Both the position numbers and the translations under genes were made by a program. Below the pieces are notes generated by a model. That model saw only the letters and a list, made by a program, of their open reading frames with translations, searched no databases and was not told where the DNA came from. Of a DNA stretch of 7,470 nt, positions 1 to 6,654 are shown piece by piece (the stretch's first letter is position 1; each line of letters starts with the position of its first letter). Source of the DNA: Sulfitobacter sp. (lineage in GTDB: Bacteria; Pseudomonadota; Alphaproteobacteria; Rhodobacterales; Rhodobacteraceae). Where the stretch lies: NCBI GenBank assembly GCA_026421135.1, contig JAPKCR010000091.1, forward strand, positions 1 through 7,470, given 5' to 3'.

Positions 1-127
1 CGTAGCTGACAATCGGGATAACCATTGCCCCGTCACGCTCAATCGGATCACCAAGGACGTTCTTGGCATTCAGCAATTGGTCCAACTCTTCCACGGTGCC
101 CTTTAGCAGTTTTTCGACATCGTCCAT
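1..127 (-). CDS. GerW/YtfJ-family protein, N-terminal part (runs off the left edge)
   Basis: The ATG is at 127-125 on the minus strand, and 42 codons are visible before the window ends. The peptide begins MDDVEKLLKGTVEELDQLLN and continues with AKNVLGDPIERDGAMVIPIVSY. This matches the start of the GerW/YtfJ family: an amphipathic N-terminal helix, then a 'NVxGDPIE.DG..VIPI' segment. A good Shine-Dalgarno sequence (AGGAG, complement of 134-138) lies 6 nt before the ATG and fixes the start. The family is named after a Bacillus spore protein, but relatives occur in many non-sporulating bacteria, where the function is not established. Upstream, on the same strand, there is a -10-like GATAAT (169-164) and a perfect FNR box (189-202), so the gene is probably induced at low oxygen. 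The family call rests on 42 residues only. Confidence 0.78.
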   Translation of the reverse strand, partial: MDDVEKLLKGTVEELDQLLNAKNVLGDPIERDGAMVIPIVSY

Positions 128-188
128 CGGTCGCTCCTATGCTTTTGAGGTATGGCTGAAATGATTATCGAACGGCGTGCTATGCCAA

Positions 189-202
189 TTGATCAGGATC
201 AA
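189..202 (-). promoter_or_regulatory. Perfect FNR-type operator for the GerW-like gene
   Basis: TTGAT-CAGG-ATCAA matches the FNR/FnrL/ANR consensus TTGAT-N4-ATCAA in all ten specified positions. It sits within a larger inverted repeat at 186-205 (9-bp arms, 2-nt centre). On the minus strand a -10-like GATAAT occupies 169-164, about 26 bp from the box centre, which is roughly class II (near -40) geometry. Transcription would start near 157, about 30 nt before the GerW-like ATG at 127. A site recognised by a Dnr/NnrR-type relative cannot be excluded. Confidence 0.82.
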
Positions 203-341
203 TTGAATCCCGCAAATTGTGTTGCTGTGCCTGTAACGTATGGCAAACCGGCAAAAGAATGTTTGGCACTCGATAACAGTTCTACGTGAAATCTGGTTAC
301 TTTGGAGGTCAAACGCGCCGTGTATTCAGAGCGCACCGGAA

Positions 342-355
342 TTGATCGGGATCAA
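342..355 (+). promoter_or_regulatory. Perfect FNR-type operator for the DUF5765-like gene
   Basis: TTGAT-CGGG-ATCAA matches the FNR half-site consensus perfectly. A modest -10-like TTTACT lies at 375-380, with the same centre-to-hexamer spacing (26.5 bp) as the divergent box at 189-202. This predicts a start near 387 and a leader of about 20 nt that just contains the AAAGGA ribosome binding site (391-396). The box also argues that translation starts at 407, not at the upstream in-frame TTG (302), because that longer ORF would run through the operator. Confidence 0.8.
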
Positions 356-406
356 CCCACGCGGATACATTGGTTTTACTGTCGGACTGAAAAGGATCAG
401 ATTACA

Positions 407-1138
407 ATGTGTTGGAGCATGCAAGCAACAATAGGAATGGCCGCAGTTGGTACGATTGCCGCCGTCATCACGTATCGGCGTCGCGACCCGCCTGCAATTT
501 GGCTGACACTGGGATTCTTTGCGGCGATGGAGGCACTACAGATCGCCGGATACAGTGTCGTTAACCAATGCGGGACAACTGCAAACCAGTCGGTGACGGT
601 TCTGTCCTACCTGCATATCGTAATACAGCCATTCTTCATAAACGCATTCGCGATGGAGCTTGTCCCCGACGCCGTCAAACGCCGTGTTCGGGCTGGAGTT
701 TTCGCAGTCTGCGCCGTGTCATCATTGGTGATGCTGGCCCAAATCATACCCGCGCAACAGCTTGGAACGTGCCTGCCCGGCAGCGCTTTGTGCGCCAACA
801 GATGGTGTACAGTTTCGGGTGACTGGCACATCGCATGGGATGTTCCATACAACGGTATTCTCGTGAGTGCTGAGCAGATTTTTGGAATAAACTCTGGGTT
901 CCCGACCTATATGGTCGCCGCGTTTATCTTGCCATTGGTCTATGGTGCATGGCGGTTTGTCATCGTTCATGCGGTCGCAGGGCCGATCCTGGCCGCCAAC
1001 CTGACGACAAATGCAAACGAGATGCCAGCGATCTGGTGCCTCTTCTCGATCGCGATCTTGCTGATCAGTTTAAGCCCGGCAGTAAGGCAAACAGTTTCAA
1101 CTACACGGTGGTGGGGCAGGTCTATAGCTTCACATTAA
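407..1138 (+). CDS. DUF5765-like polytopic inner-membrane protein
   Basis: The product has 243 residues. The ATG at 407 is preceded by AAAGGA (391-396) at 10 nt, and an FNR box just upstream supports this start. The protein is highly hydrophobic, with about six to seven predicted membrane segments (roughly residues 4-22, 30-50, 62-85, 95-115, 165-184, 185-200 and 207-224). Distinctive segments are YLHIVIQPFFINAFAMELVP (66-85 or so), WHIAWDVPYNG (140-150), FPTYMV (165-170) and NEMPAIWCLFSI (204-215). I recognise this pattern as the uncharacterised DUF5765-type family of Rhodobacteraceae. Cysteines at 2, 55, 122, 129, 134 and 211, and histidines at 70, 141 and 188, could bind metal or form disulfides, but that is speculation. 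The gene converges on grpE-like at 1222 with an 83-nt gap and no convincing terminator. Function unknown; FNR-type control suggests a low-oxygen membrane role. Confidence 0.8.
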   Translation: MCWSMQATIGMAAVGTIAAVITYRRRDPPAIWLTLGFFAAMEALQIAGYSVVNQCGTTANQSVTVLSYLHIVIQPFFINAFAMELVPDAVKRRVRAGVFAVCAVSSLVMLAQIIPAQQLGTCLPGSALCANRWCTVSGDWHIAWDVPYNGILVSAEQIFGINSGFPTYMVAAFILPLVYGAWRFVIVHAVAGPILAANLTTNANEMPAIWCLFSIAILLISLSPAVRQTVSTTRWWGRSIASH

Positions 1139-1221
1139 ACTTGGCACGTTCATGTGGATTGCGGCCTGAGCTAGAAACTTTCGCACAGGCAGCGTAACCA
1201 CTAGCATCAGGCTTCGCAGTG

Positions 1222-1770
1222 CTATTCGTTCGGCGGTTTGCTCGGGCTTGCGCTCACTGTTACATGAGCCGGGCGGATAAGCCGTTTTCCGAGCGCAAAT
1301 CCGGCACGGTGCAGTACAAGAACTTCTCCTGGCTTAGTTTTGTCAGTTTCGTGCATCTGCATCGCTTCGTGCAGATCTGGATCAAAGGGCGAATCTTTTG
1401 GGGCAATTTCCCTGACACCTAGCGCCTTCAATCCAACCTCGAAGGCTGACTTGGTTCTTTTCAGACCCTCAAGATGTGCGGCAATCATTGGATTTTCGGC
1501 ATCTGGACTGGCCTTCGCCGCCTCAATCGCTAGACAGATGTCATCATAAGCAGGGGCAAGCGCCTCTACGGCGAGGGCCACACCATGGTCACGCCCATCC
1601 AATCGGGCCGCGTCGCCGCGTTTGCGGGCGTTCTCGGCCTCTGCAAGTGCGCGCTTCCACTTGTCTGTGATTACTTCCAGTTCTTTGCTCAGGTCCGGAG
1701 TTGACGTGTCCTTTGTGCTCGTTGCTGAGCCATCGGTTGTTTGATTGATCTTGTCCTTGTTCTTTTCCAT
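1222..1770 (-). CDS. grpE: GrpE-family nucleotide exchange factor (divergent paralog)
   Basis: The product has 182 residues. GrpE releases ADP from DnaK in the cytoplasmic Hsp70 cycle. The N-terminus (1-30) is polar and low in complexity. Residues about 30-58 form the long-helix region ending in the typical ALAEAENARKR (41-51). The C-terminal beta-domain carries the family signature: SPFDPDLHEAMQMHE (127-141), PGEVLVLHRAGFALGKRLIRPAHVTVS (147-173). The ATG at 1770 has AAGG (1782-1779) 8 nt upstream. The gene starts 29 nt after the degP-like stop, so the two are probably cotranscribed. The helix region is atypical (GDAARLDGRDHG where the family usually has further E/R-rich coil). No dnaK or dnaJ is nearby. 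This points to an accessory copy rather than the housekeeping grpE, but the rest of the genome is not visible. Confidence 0.88.
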   Translation of the reverse strand: MEKNKDKINQTTDGSATSTKDTSTPDLSKELEVITDKWKRALAEAENARKRGDAARLDGRDHGVALAVEALAPAYDDICLAIEAAKASPDAENPMIAAHLEGLKRTKSAFEVGLKALGVREIAPKDSPFDPDLHEAMQMHETDKTKPGEVLVLHRAGFALGKRLIRPAHVTVSASPSKPPNE

Positions 1771-1799
1771 GTCAAATTCCTTTTGTTAATTATTTTTGG

Positions 1800-3203
1800 T
1801 CAGCGGATAAGCAGGAATATTCGGGATGACGCGCGCTGGATTGTTAGGGCGAGCGCGCCGTCGATGGTTGCAAGCTGCTGGCGCAGTTCGGCAACCGAAG
1901 TGACAGTAGTCCTATTGACGGCCAGGATAATGTCGCCCGCTTCGAGCCCTGAACGTGCAACGCGGCTGTTGGTATCCACTTGGGCGACTACTACACCGGA
2001 AATATCGCCATAAAGCGGGTCACCTGGTTGCAGGTCCCGCAATTCAGCCCCTGAAAGCCGCCCGAGCCCTTTGTCACCCGCATTCATGCCAAGCTGCCCA
2101 CCTTGGCGCAATTTGGCCTGTAATGTGAGGTTTTGACCATCGCGGATGATGCCGATTTCTATATCTCGGCCAAGCCGCTTCAGCCCGATCTGGCTTCGCA
2201 AATCGGCTGATCCTGCCACGGGGCGACCATCGACTGACACGATTAGGTCCCCTGGTTGCAATCCCGCCGCCTCTGCCGCGCTGTCCGGCATGACTTGACT
2301 GATCACCGCGCCAACACCAGCTTCCATGCCCAATGCCTCGGCCAAGTCAGGCGTGAAGTCCTGTATAGTCACCCCGAGTTGTCCGCGCTGGACCTCGCCA
2401 AATTCGATTAATTGATCGATCACTTCCTTGGCCATGTTTGCAGGTACGGCGAAACCGATTCCAACATTGCCGCCCGAGGGCGCGATGATTGCTGTATTAA
2501 TGCCGACCAACCGGCCATCAAGCGTTACCAATGCGCCGCCCGAGTTGCCCGGATTAATTGATGCATCTGTCTGGATGAAATCCTCGTAGCCTTCAATGTT
2601 CAGCCCGCTGCGCCCCAACGCGCTGACGATCCCAGACGTCACCGTCTGGCCCAGACCAAACGGGTTTCCGATCGCCAATACGTAATCGCCCACTTGCAGC
2701 CGATCACTGTCACCCAGTTCAAGCGCGGTCAGGTCCGTGGCCTGGATCTCAAGCAAGGCGATATCCGTACCGGGATCACTACCGATCAACTTTGCATCAA
2801 AGCGTCGCCGGTCCTTTAGTGTCACAAAAATGCGGTCTCCGTTCTCTACGACATGGTGGTTTGTCAGCACATACCCCTTGGCGGTGTCAAAAATAACGCC
2901 AGAGCCTGCGCTCATTTGTTGCCGCTGCTGGGGCAGTTGCGGCATCGGTTGCATGTCAAAAAAGCGCTTGAAAAATAGGTCGTTGAGTAGGGGGTTCAAT
3001 TCTGTCGTCTGCTGGCTTTCGACAGAAATATTGACAACAGCTGGTGTTACTTCGGCCAGCAACGGTGCCAGCGTTGGCAACCCATCTTCGTTAAGATATA
3101 GCGGCCGGTCCGCAGTTTGCGACGCGAGCGGCGTGGCGCAGCCTAAAGTAAAAATACAGAATGCCACCATCATGGGGCCAAGAAGAGAAGCAAATATATG
3201 CAC
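1800..3203 (-). CDS. degP: DegP/DegQ-like (Do/HtrA) periplasmic serine protease
   Basis: The product has 467 residues, the normal size for a Do-family protease/chaperone that degrades or holds misfolded envelope proteins. An N-terminal hydrophobic segment (about 4-22) acts as export signal. The S1C protease domain has the catalytic triad H117 (in LTNHHVV), D147 (in GTDIALLEI) and S221 (in NPGNSGGAL). PDZ1 spans about 275-368 (RGQLGVTIQ at its start). PDZ2 spans about 380-460 and looks complete. The start is GTG at 3203, supported by AAGGAG (3216-3211) 7 nt away. A cysteine at position 22 after TLG gives a weak lipobox-like context, so either a lipoprotein or a cleaved periplasmic form is possible. 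The gene lies 54 nt after the hsp20-like stop and 29 nt before grpE-like. The degP versus degQ assignment is not resolvable by eye. Confidence 0.94.
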   Translation of the reverse strand: MHIFASLLGPMMVAFCIFTLGCATPLASQTADRPLYLNEDGLPTLAPLLAEVTPAVVNISVESQQTTELNPLLNDLFFKRFFDMQPMPQLPQQRQQMSAGSGVIFDTAKGYVLTNHHVVENGDRIFVTLKDRRRFDAKLIGSDPGTDIALLEIQATDLTALELGDSDRLQVGDYVLAIGNPFGLGQTVTSGIVSALGRSGLNIEGYEDFIQTDASINPGNSGGALVTLDGRLVGINTAIIAPSGGNVGIGFAVPANMAKEVIDQLIEFGEVQRGQLGVTIQDFTPDLAEALGMEAGVGAVISQVMPDSAAEAAGLQPGDLIVSVDGRPVAGSADLRSQIGLKRLGRDIEIGIIRDGQNLTLQAKLRQGGQLGMNAGDKGLGRLSGAELRDLQPGDPLYGDISGVVVAQVDTNSRVARSGLEAGDIILAVNRTTVTSVAELRQQLATIDGALALTIQRASSRIFLLIR

Positions 3204-3210
3204 CGGTTAT

Positions 3211-3216
3211 CTCCTT
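3211..3216 (-). promoter_or_regulatory. Ribosome binding site fixing the degP-like GTG start
   Basis: AAGGAG on the minus strand, 7 nt upstream of the GTG at 3203. The next methionines (codons 11 and 12) would cut into the signal sequence and have no such site, so GTG is the likely start. Confidence 0.7.
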
Positions 3217-3225
3217 ATGTCCTGA

Positions 3226-3252
3226 GGGGTGGAACCATTTATTCCGGCCCCC
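3226..3252. other. Imperfect stem-loop between hsp20-like and degP-like genes
   Basis: GGGG (3226-3229) pairs with CCCC (3249-3252), and GGAA (3231-3234) pairs with TTCC (3242-3245), around a 7-nt loop with an asymmetric internal bulge. It sits in the 54-nt gap just upstream of the degP-like ribosome binding site. No T-run follows on the minus strand, so it is not a standard terminator. It could be an mRNA processing or attenuation hairpin, or simply chance. Confidence 0.3.
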
Positions 3253-3257
3253 ACGTG

Positions 3258-3650
3258 TTATGCGGTTTTAGTCGGAACGTGTTTGACCTTCTCCTGTACC
3301 TCGGCAGTCTTGGGCAGGGTGTCAGTAGGTACACCGTTCTCGCGCGTCCCATTCATACACTCGCGAAGATACCGGATAATGTCGTCCCCGGTTTCAAGCT
3401 CAGAATAAGCGCTACGGACAGTCCGAACTGTCTCTTTGACAGCTAGCCCGATGTCTTGCCTTGTCTGATCGGGAAGTTCTGTTGTTAGAACGATATCGTT
3501 ATCGTTGGCACAGAAATTGACCAACGGATGGACTGCGGGCCGGTCAAGTAATCTGACGCCGTTAGAAAGGCTGTTCATTGCGCTTTGCATCGGGCGCATG
3601 CCCGCATGCGGCTCGCTATCATCGGGCGGTACAAGAACTATTTGTAACAT
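3258..3650 (-). CDS. Shortened, degenerate Hsp20 (alpha-crystallin) family protein
   Basis: The product has 130 residues. Hsp20 proteins are ATP-independent holdases. The alpha-crystallin domain is recognisable from about residue 43: HPLVNFCANDNDIVLTTELP then DQTRQDIGLAVKETVRTV (61-78) fits the 'vnvw.nd..ivl.aELPG...eDI.isVkd..ltv' pattern. Residues 103-130 (RENGVPTDTLPKTAEVQEKV and the tail) match the family end 'f.NGVLt.tLPKt.e.q.k.k.i.ikt'. Between them, MNGT (99-102) joins directly to RENGV. The usual ~20 residues of the GxFxRxxxLPxxV beta-strand and dimer-loop segment are missing, and the conserved NGVL is NGVP. The ATG at 3650 has a strong AAGGAG at 7 nt, so translation signals are intact. 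It lies between the esterase-like gene (87-nt gap) and degP-like (54-nt gap). It may be non-functional or a minimal variant. Confidence 0.68.
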   Translation of the reverse strand: MLQIVLVPPDDSEPHAGMRPMQSAMNSLSNGVRLLDRPAVHPLVNFCANDNDIVLTTELPDQTRQDIGLAVKETVRTVRSAYSELETGDDIIRYLRECMNGTRENGVPTDTLPKTAEVQEKVKHVPTKTA

Positions 3651-3737
3651 TGCTGTACTCCTTCTTAATTAGTGTCGGTTGGCTGGCCGGGTGACTCTAT
3701 AAGGACAGGCGCATGGGGCGGGTACCGCAGACCCATT

Positions 3738-5786
3738 TCACAAGCCAAACGGATAGGTTTCATCCTCTGTGGTGTTTGTCAGTGTGGGCAGCGCGGTGAC
3801 CGCACGCGTTTTTTCAAACCAGACAAATGCATCATATTGATCTGACAAGTTGGCATAACTGTAGTGGCTCGCGCGTTCGGATTCGGGCCGGTAAATGACG
3901 CCAATATAGCGCTGCAAGCGTTGCTGGTTCACTAGCTGCATGAACTCAGGTGATTGTTCCTTTTTGAAGTCCCAAAGAAAGCGTTCAGAACCGACACTGT
4001 GACATAGCGCCTCGTAACTCTCGGCGCGCGGGGGGCGGATGTCTTTGGTCTCCATCGGGGCGTCCCATTCGGATGCGGCAGCAACGGTGCCTGATGCAGT
4101 TCCAAATCCGATCAGGGCAGCCGTATCGCCATACTCCTCGCGACAGAGCTGACCGATGTTCAATTCCCCACGGGTGCGCCCCATGTCGGTGTAACGCGCA
4201 TCTCCGATGTGAGAATTATGTGCCCAGACAACAACTTTTCTGTCCGCTCCGCCATGGGCCATAATCTGGCGCAGTGTTTGGAACATGTGTTGATCGCGGA
4301 GATTCCAAGACAGTTGGGAGCCGTAGTACATTACGCGATAATAGCGTTCCGCATTGGCGACCAGCCGCGCGTTTTGCGCAGCATCAAAGAACTGGTCGCC
4401 ATCTTGCGCGGTATACGGCAGTTCCTTTTTGAGCAGGTCCAAAAGGATTTGAGTTACTGGTGTTTCGCAAACGGAAAAACCGGGTGAAAGGGCTGCGCGC
4501 CCATAAGCTGCGGGATCATGTGACCAAGCAGACAAGCATGCATAACGCGATCGGGCCACCGAAGCAGCCGTTTCATCTACCCGGTCAAGATATGCCAGAA
4601 CCGCTGCAATCGAAGCATTCATATTATATAGGTCAAGCCCATAAAAGGCGACGCGGTCAGCGCTCTTTTTCGTGCTGTTATGCTGGTGCAAGTAACGCGT
4701 GAACGTGTCAAATTCGACGTTGCGCCACATCCATGTTGGAAACCGCGCGAAGGGCGCCGGTTTCATCGTCTTTTGCGAACGGTGCCTGACGTATCTGTCT
4801 ACTGCCGCCGCGTCGGGCCAGTCTGCTTCGACGGCAACGACTGAAAATCCGTGTTCCTCAATCAGCCGGCGTGTGATTGCAGCGCGGGCGCGGTAGAATT
4901 CCGAAGTGCCGTGAGATGCTTCGCCCAGAAGTACGACACGTTTTGATCCGAACCTGTCGAATGCTTTGGCAAAATTGGGATCGGTAATCGAAGGCAATTC
5001 TTCTGCGGCCTCCTTCAGGATCGACGGAGCTGCGGAACCTTTCGAAGGTGGAGCTGGAGACGGGCGTATCGCGTCATCGCTGCCAAGATGGGCTTTGAAC
5101 CAGTCTGCAGCATGGTCGATGGCATTGTCCAACGTACCTGCCTCTTCAAAAAGATGTCCTGCACCCGCAACAACCTCAAGGTTTTTGGTGCAGGTCAGTT
5201 CTGCTAGGGCCATTTTGTTCAGACCGATAACTTCGTGGTCCAGACTGCCGACCACAAGCAGTGTCGGGCTAATGACCTGCGGTAGCAAAACCATCGCTAG
5301 ATCTGGCCGCCCGCCACGCGACACAACCGCCCCGACCCGACCTTTAAGCTCGGCTGCAGCCACAAGTGCTGCTCCCGCACCAGTGCTCGCCCCGAAAAGG
5401 CCGAGCGGTAAATCCTCAAGGTCGGGCTCAGAGGTAATCCAGATCGAGGCTTCTACCACTCGGCCGGCCAAAAGCGGACTATCAAAAACGTTTCGGCGAT
5501 CCTGCCCTGCCTCGGGTGTGCATAAATCAAATAGAAGCGTCGCGAACCCCTCCGCATTAAGTTTTTCGGCCACATAGATGTTGCGCGGGCTTTGTCGGCT
5601 GGACCCGCTGCCGTGGGCAAACAGGATGATGCCGCGCGGGTTAGGTGGAACTGTCAAATCGCCAGGCAGCCCGATAGGGGGAATGGACACCTGTCGTTTG
5701 TGGGTGTTTGCGGAAGCTACGGGCGTGTCCGTTTCCGGACCCGCCAAAGTTTGATCTAGCCAGGCAACCGTTTCGTCGTCGGTCAA
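3738..5786 (-). CDS. Alpha/beta-hydrolase plus erythromycin-esterase-like protein (downstream part of an interrupted PRTase fusion)
   Basis: The ORF encodes 682 residues counted from a TTG at 5786. Residues 1-13 continue the PRTase domain. Residues about 33-235 form a dienelactone-hydrolase-like alpha/beta-hydrolase: FAHGSGSSRQSPRN (57-69), nucleophile S134 in GASTG, acid D183 in GSLDHE, H211 in GAGHLFEE. A Pro/Ser linker (240-255) leads to an EreA-like domain (about 265-665) with LLGEASHGTSEFY (E289, H292), VEADWPDA (319-326) and WAHNSHIGDAR (H523, H526). Family members include macrolide esterases, but most have unknown substrates, so resistance should not be assumed. The TTG has no Shine-Dalgarno and lies inside the PRTase C-terminal motif, so independent initiation there is doubtful; a GTG near residue 33 also lacks one. 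The upstream ORF is in the same frame, separated by one TAA and 13 codons. All catalytic motifs survive, so decay, if any, is recent. Confidence 0.85.
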   Translation of the reverse strand: MTDDETVAWLDQTLAGPETDTPVASANTHKRQVSIPPIGLPGDLTVPPNPRGIILFAHGSGSSRQSPRNIYVAEKLNAEGFATLLFDLCTPEAGQDRRNVFDSPLLAGRVVEASIWITSEPDLEDLPLGLFGASTGAGAALVAAAELKGRVGAVVSRGGRPDLAMVLLPQVISPTLLVVGSLDHEVIGLNKMALAELTCTKNLEVVAGAGHLFEEAGTLDNAIDHAADWFKAHLGSDDAIRPSPAPPSKGSAAPSILKEAAEELPSITDPNFAKAFDRFGSKRVVLLGEASHGTSEFYRARAAITRRLIEEHGFSVVAVEADWPDAAAVDRYVRHRSQKTMKPAPFARFPTWMWRNVEFDTFTRYLHQHNSTKKSADRVAFYGLDLYNMNASIAAVLAYLDRVDETAASVARSRYACLSAWSHDPAAYGRAALSPGFSVCETPVTQILLDLLKKELPYTAQDGDQFFDAAQNARLVANAERYYRVMYYGSQLSWNLRDQHMFQTLRQIMAHGGADRKVVVWAHNSHIGDARYTDMGRTRGELNIGQLCREEYGDTAALIGFGTASGTVAAASEWDAPMETKDIRPPRAESYEALCHSVGSERFLWDFKKEQSPEFMQLVNQQRLQRYIGVIYRPESERASHYSYANLSDQYDAFVWFEKTRAVTALPTLTNTTEDETYPFGL

Positions 5787-5828
5787 TTGGTGAAAGTCGA
5801 GGTAGAAACCACCAACACCAAGGAATTA
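5787..5828 (-). other. In-frame TAA and readable junction splitting a three-domain fusion gene
   Basis: The TAA occupies 5828-5826, directly after ...ICLHMAT. Reading on in the same frame gives FLGVGGFYLDFHQ, then LTDDETVAWL from the downstream ORF. This is the expected C-terminal tail of this PRTase family (pattern 'GxFYxDFxQxxDDEVxxLL'). No frameshift is needed: the open frames 6395-5829 and 5825-3738 share one phase. A single base change (for example CAA, GAA or AAA to TAA) would explain the break. The joined gene would have 885 sense positions. Confidence 0.85.
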
Positions 5829-6395
5829 CGTTGCCATGTGCAGACAGATTATGTCGTCGGCCTGATCGGATATCTCCTCCAAGGCCGCTTCTGGTGCAAC
5901 TGGAAGCGCCACGATGATCCGCTCTGGCTTGGTGCGTTTTAACCCGATCAGGGCAGCCTTCATTGTCGCACCAGTGGCCAGCCCGTCGTCTATGACCACA
6001 ACTGTGCGTCCCCTCGGATCCAGCCTTGGCCTAGCGCCAAGATACTGTTTTTGGCGCCTTTCAAGCTCGGCTCGTTGTTCTGCTACTGCATTTGAAATAA
6101 ATGCATCGTCGGCACCAGTCAGACGCTGCACATTTTCATTGATGACGATTTCGCAGGTCGATCCCTCGACTATTGCGCCAAGGGCAACTTCTGGATTTCG
6201 CGGTGCGCCGATCTTGCGCACAAGAAGCAGATCAAGCGGGGCATGAAGCGATTTTGCCACCTCTACGGCCACAGGAACCCCGCCACGGGGCAGGGCATAA
6301 ATCAAGGGATGATCCAGCTCCAAAGCCGCTAGAACTTTGGCCAGTTGCCGACCTGCGTCAGCGCGATCAATAAATTTGTGGGCTATTCGTTCCAT
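5826..6395 (-). CDS. Phosphoribosyltransferase-domain protein (truncated by an in-frame stop)
   Basis: The ORF encodes 189 residues. It has the type I PRTase fold: YALPRGGVPVA (33-43), LDLLLVRKIGAPRNPEVALGAI (54-75, the loop typical of this stress-associated subgroup), and the PRPP-binding motif VVVIDDGLATGAT (132-144, acidic pair D136/D137). The substrate is unknown. The sequence ends at ADDIICLHMAT, roughly 25 residues before the usual domain end, and the missing tail is encoded in frame just beyond the TAA. The ATG at 6395 has no clear Shine-Dalgarno. A degenerate FNR/DNR-like box (6431-6444) and a CATAAG -10 candidate (6410-6405) would place the transcription start only a few bases before the ATG, suggesting a near-leaderless message. 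It is the first gene of the minus-strand cluster. Confidence 0.86.
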   Translation of the reverse strand: MERIAHKFIDRADAGRQLAKVLAALELDHPLIYALPRGGVPVAVEVAKSLHAPLDLLLVRKIGAPRNPEVALGAIVEGSTCEIVINENVQRLTGADDAFISNAVAEQRAELERRQKQYLGARPRLDPRGRTVVVIDDGLATGATMKAALIGLKRTKPERIIVALPVAPEAALEEISDQADDIICLHMAT

Positions 6396-6430
6396 AGCAC
6401 CAAACTTATGATCTCTGCGGTTCCCCCGAA

Positions 6431-6444
6431 TTGAGTTTAGTCAA
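6431..6444 (-). promoter_or_regulatory. Degenerate FNR/DNR-like box upstream of the PRTase gene
   Basis: TTGAG-TTTA-GTCAA keeps both TTGA and TCAA half-site cores at the correct 6-bp spacing and lies in a 6-bp inverted repeat (6429-6446). On the minus strand CATAAG (6410-6405) lies 27.5 bp from the box centre, close to the 26.5 bp seen at the two left-hand promoters. It could drive the whole PRTase-to-grpE cluster. The fifth base of each half-site deviates from the FNR consensus; Dnr/NnrR-type regulators tolerate such changes. Confidence 0.42.
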
Positions 6445-6654
6445 TTTTTGGCGGAAAATTAGCGGCGGGAAAATAAGGAAGAATGGACTGGTTTTTGGGA
6501 CATGTGCGCCAACATGCGCAAATATGATCGAAGCTTATAGCCCATTGGGCTGTCGCTTCGACGACGCGGGACCATTGCCAATCGGAGAAATGCAGCCTGT
6601 TCTGGCCATAAGATAAGCAGTTTTCTGCCCCCTGAGCAAGTTGCCGCGTACCAA

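Noticed and set aside
302..406. N-terminal extension of the DUF5765-like protein from TTG at 302
   Set aside because: The extension would be encoded across the FNR operator and -10 region. The hydrophobic family-like sequence begins at the ATG at 407, which has its own AAAGGA.
240..434. 64-residue plus-strand open frame starting with ATG at 240
   Set aside because: No ribosome binding site, no recognisable sequence, and it runs through the FNR box at 342-355 and overlaps the real start at 407.
1139..1221. Terminator between the convergent DUF5765-like and grpE-like genes
   Set aside because: Only 4-5 bp stems with large loops were found (for example GCCTG/CAGGC around 1164-1190), with no T-run.
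2737..3225. 162-residue plus-strand open frame opposite degP-like
   Set aside because: It lies antisense to a clear protease domain. The composition is typical of a reversed coding strand, with no RBS.
3651..3737. Possible sigma-32 promoter or ROSE-type RNA thermometer before the hsp20-like gene
   Set aside because: A CCCCAT element and a CTTGTGA are present, but the spacing (about 19 bp) is too long. The potential TCCTT pairing with the RBS is only 5 bp and lacks the ROSE architecture.
4966..5577. 203-residue plus-strand open frame opposite the hydrolase
   Set aside because: It is an antisense shadow of the hydrolase domain, with Ser/Arg/Ala-rich composition and no family match.
3738..5786. 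Acquired macrolide-resistance gene (ere)
   Set aside because: The EreA-like domain is fused to a hydrolase and PRTase frame inside a stress cluster, with no mobile-element signs nearby. The broad family is mostly of unknown substrate, so resistance is not supported.
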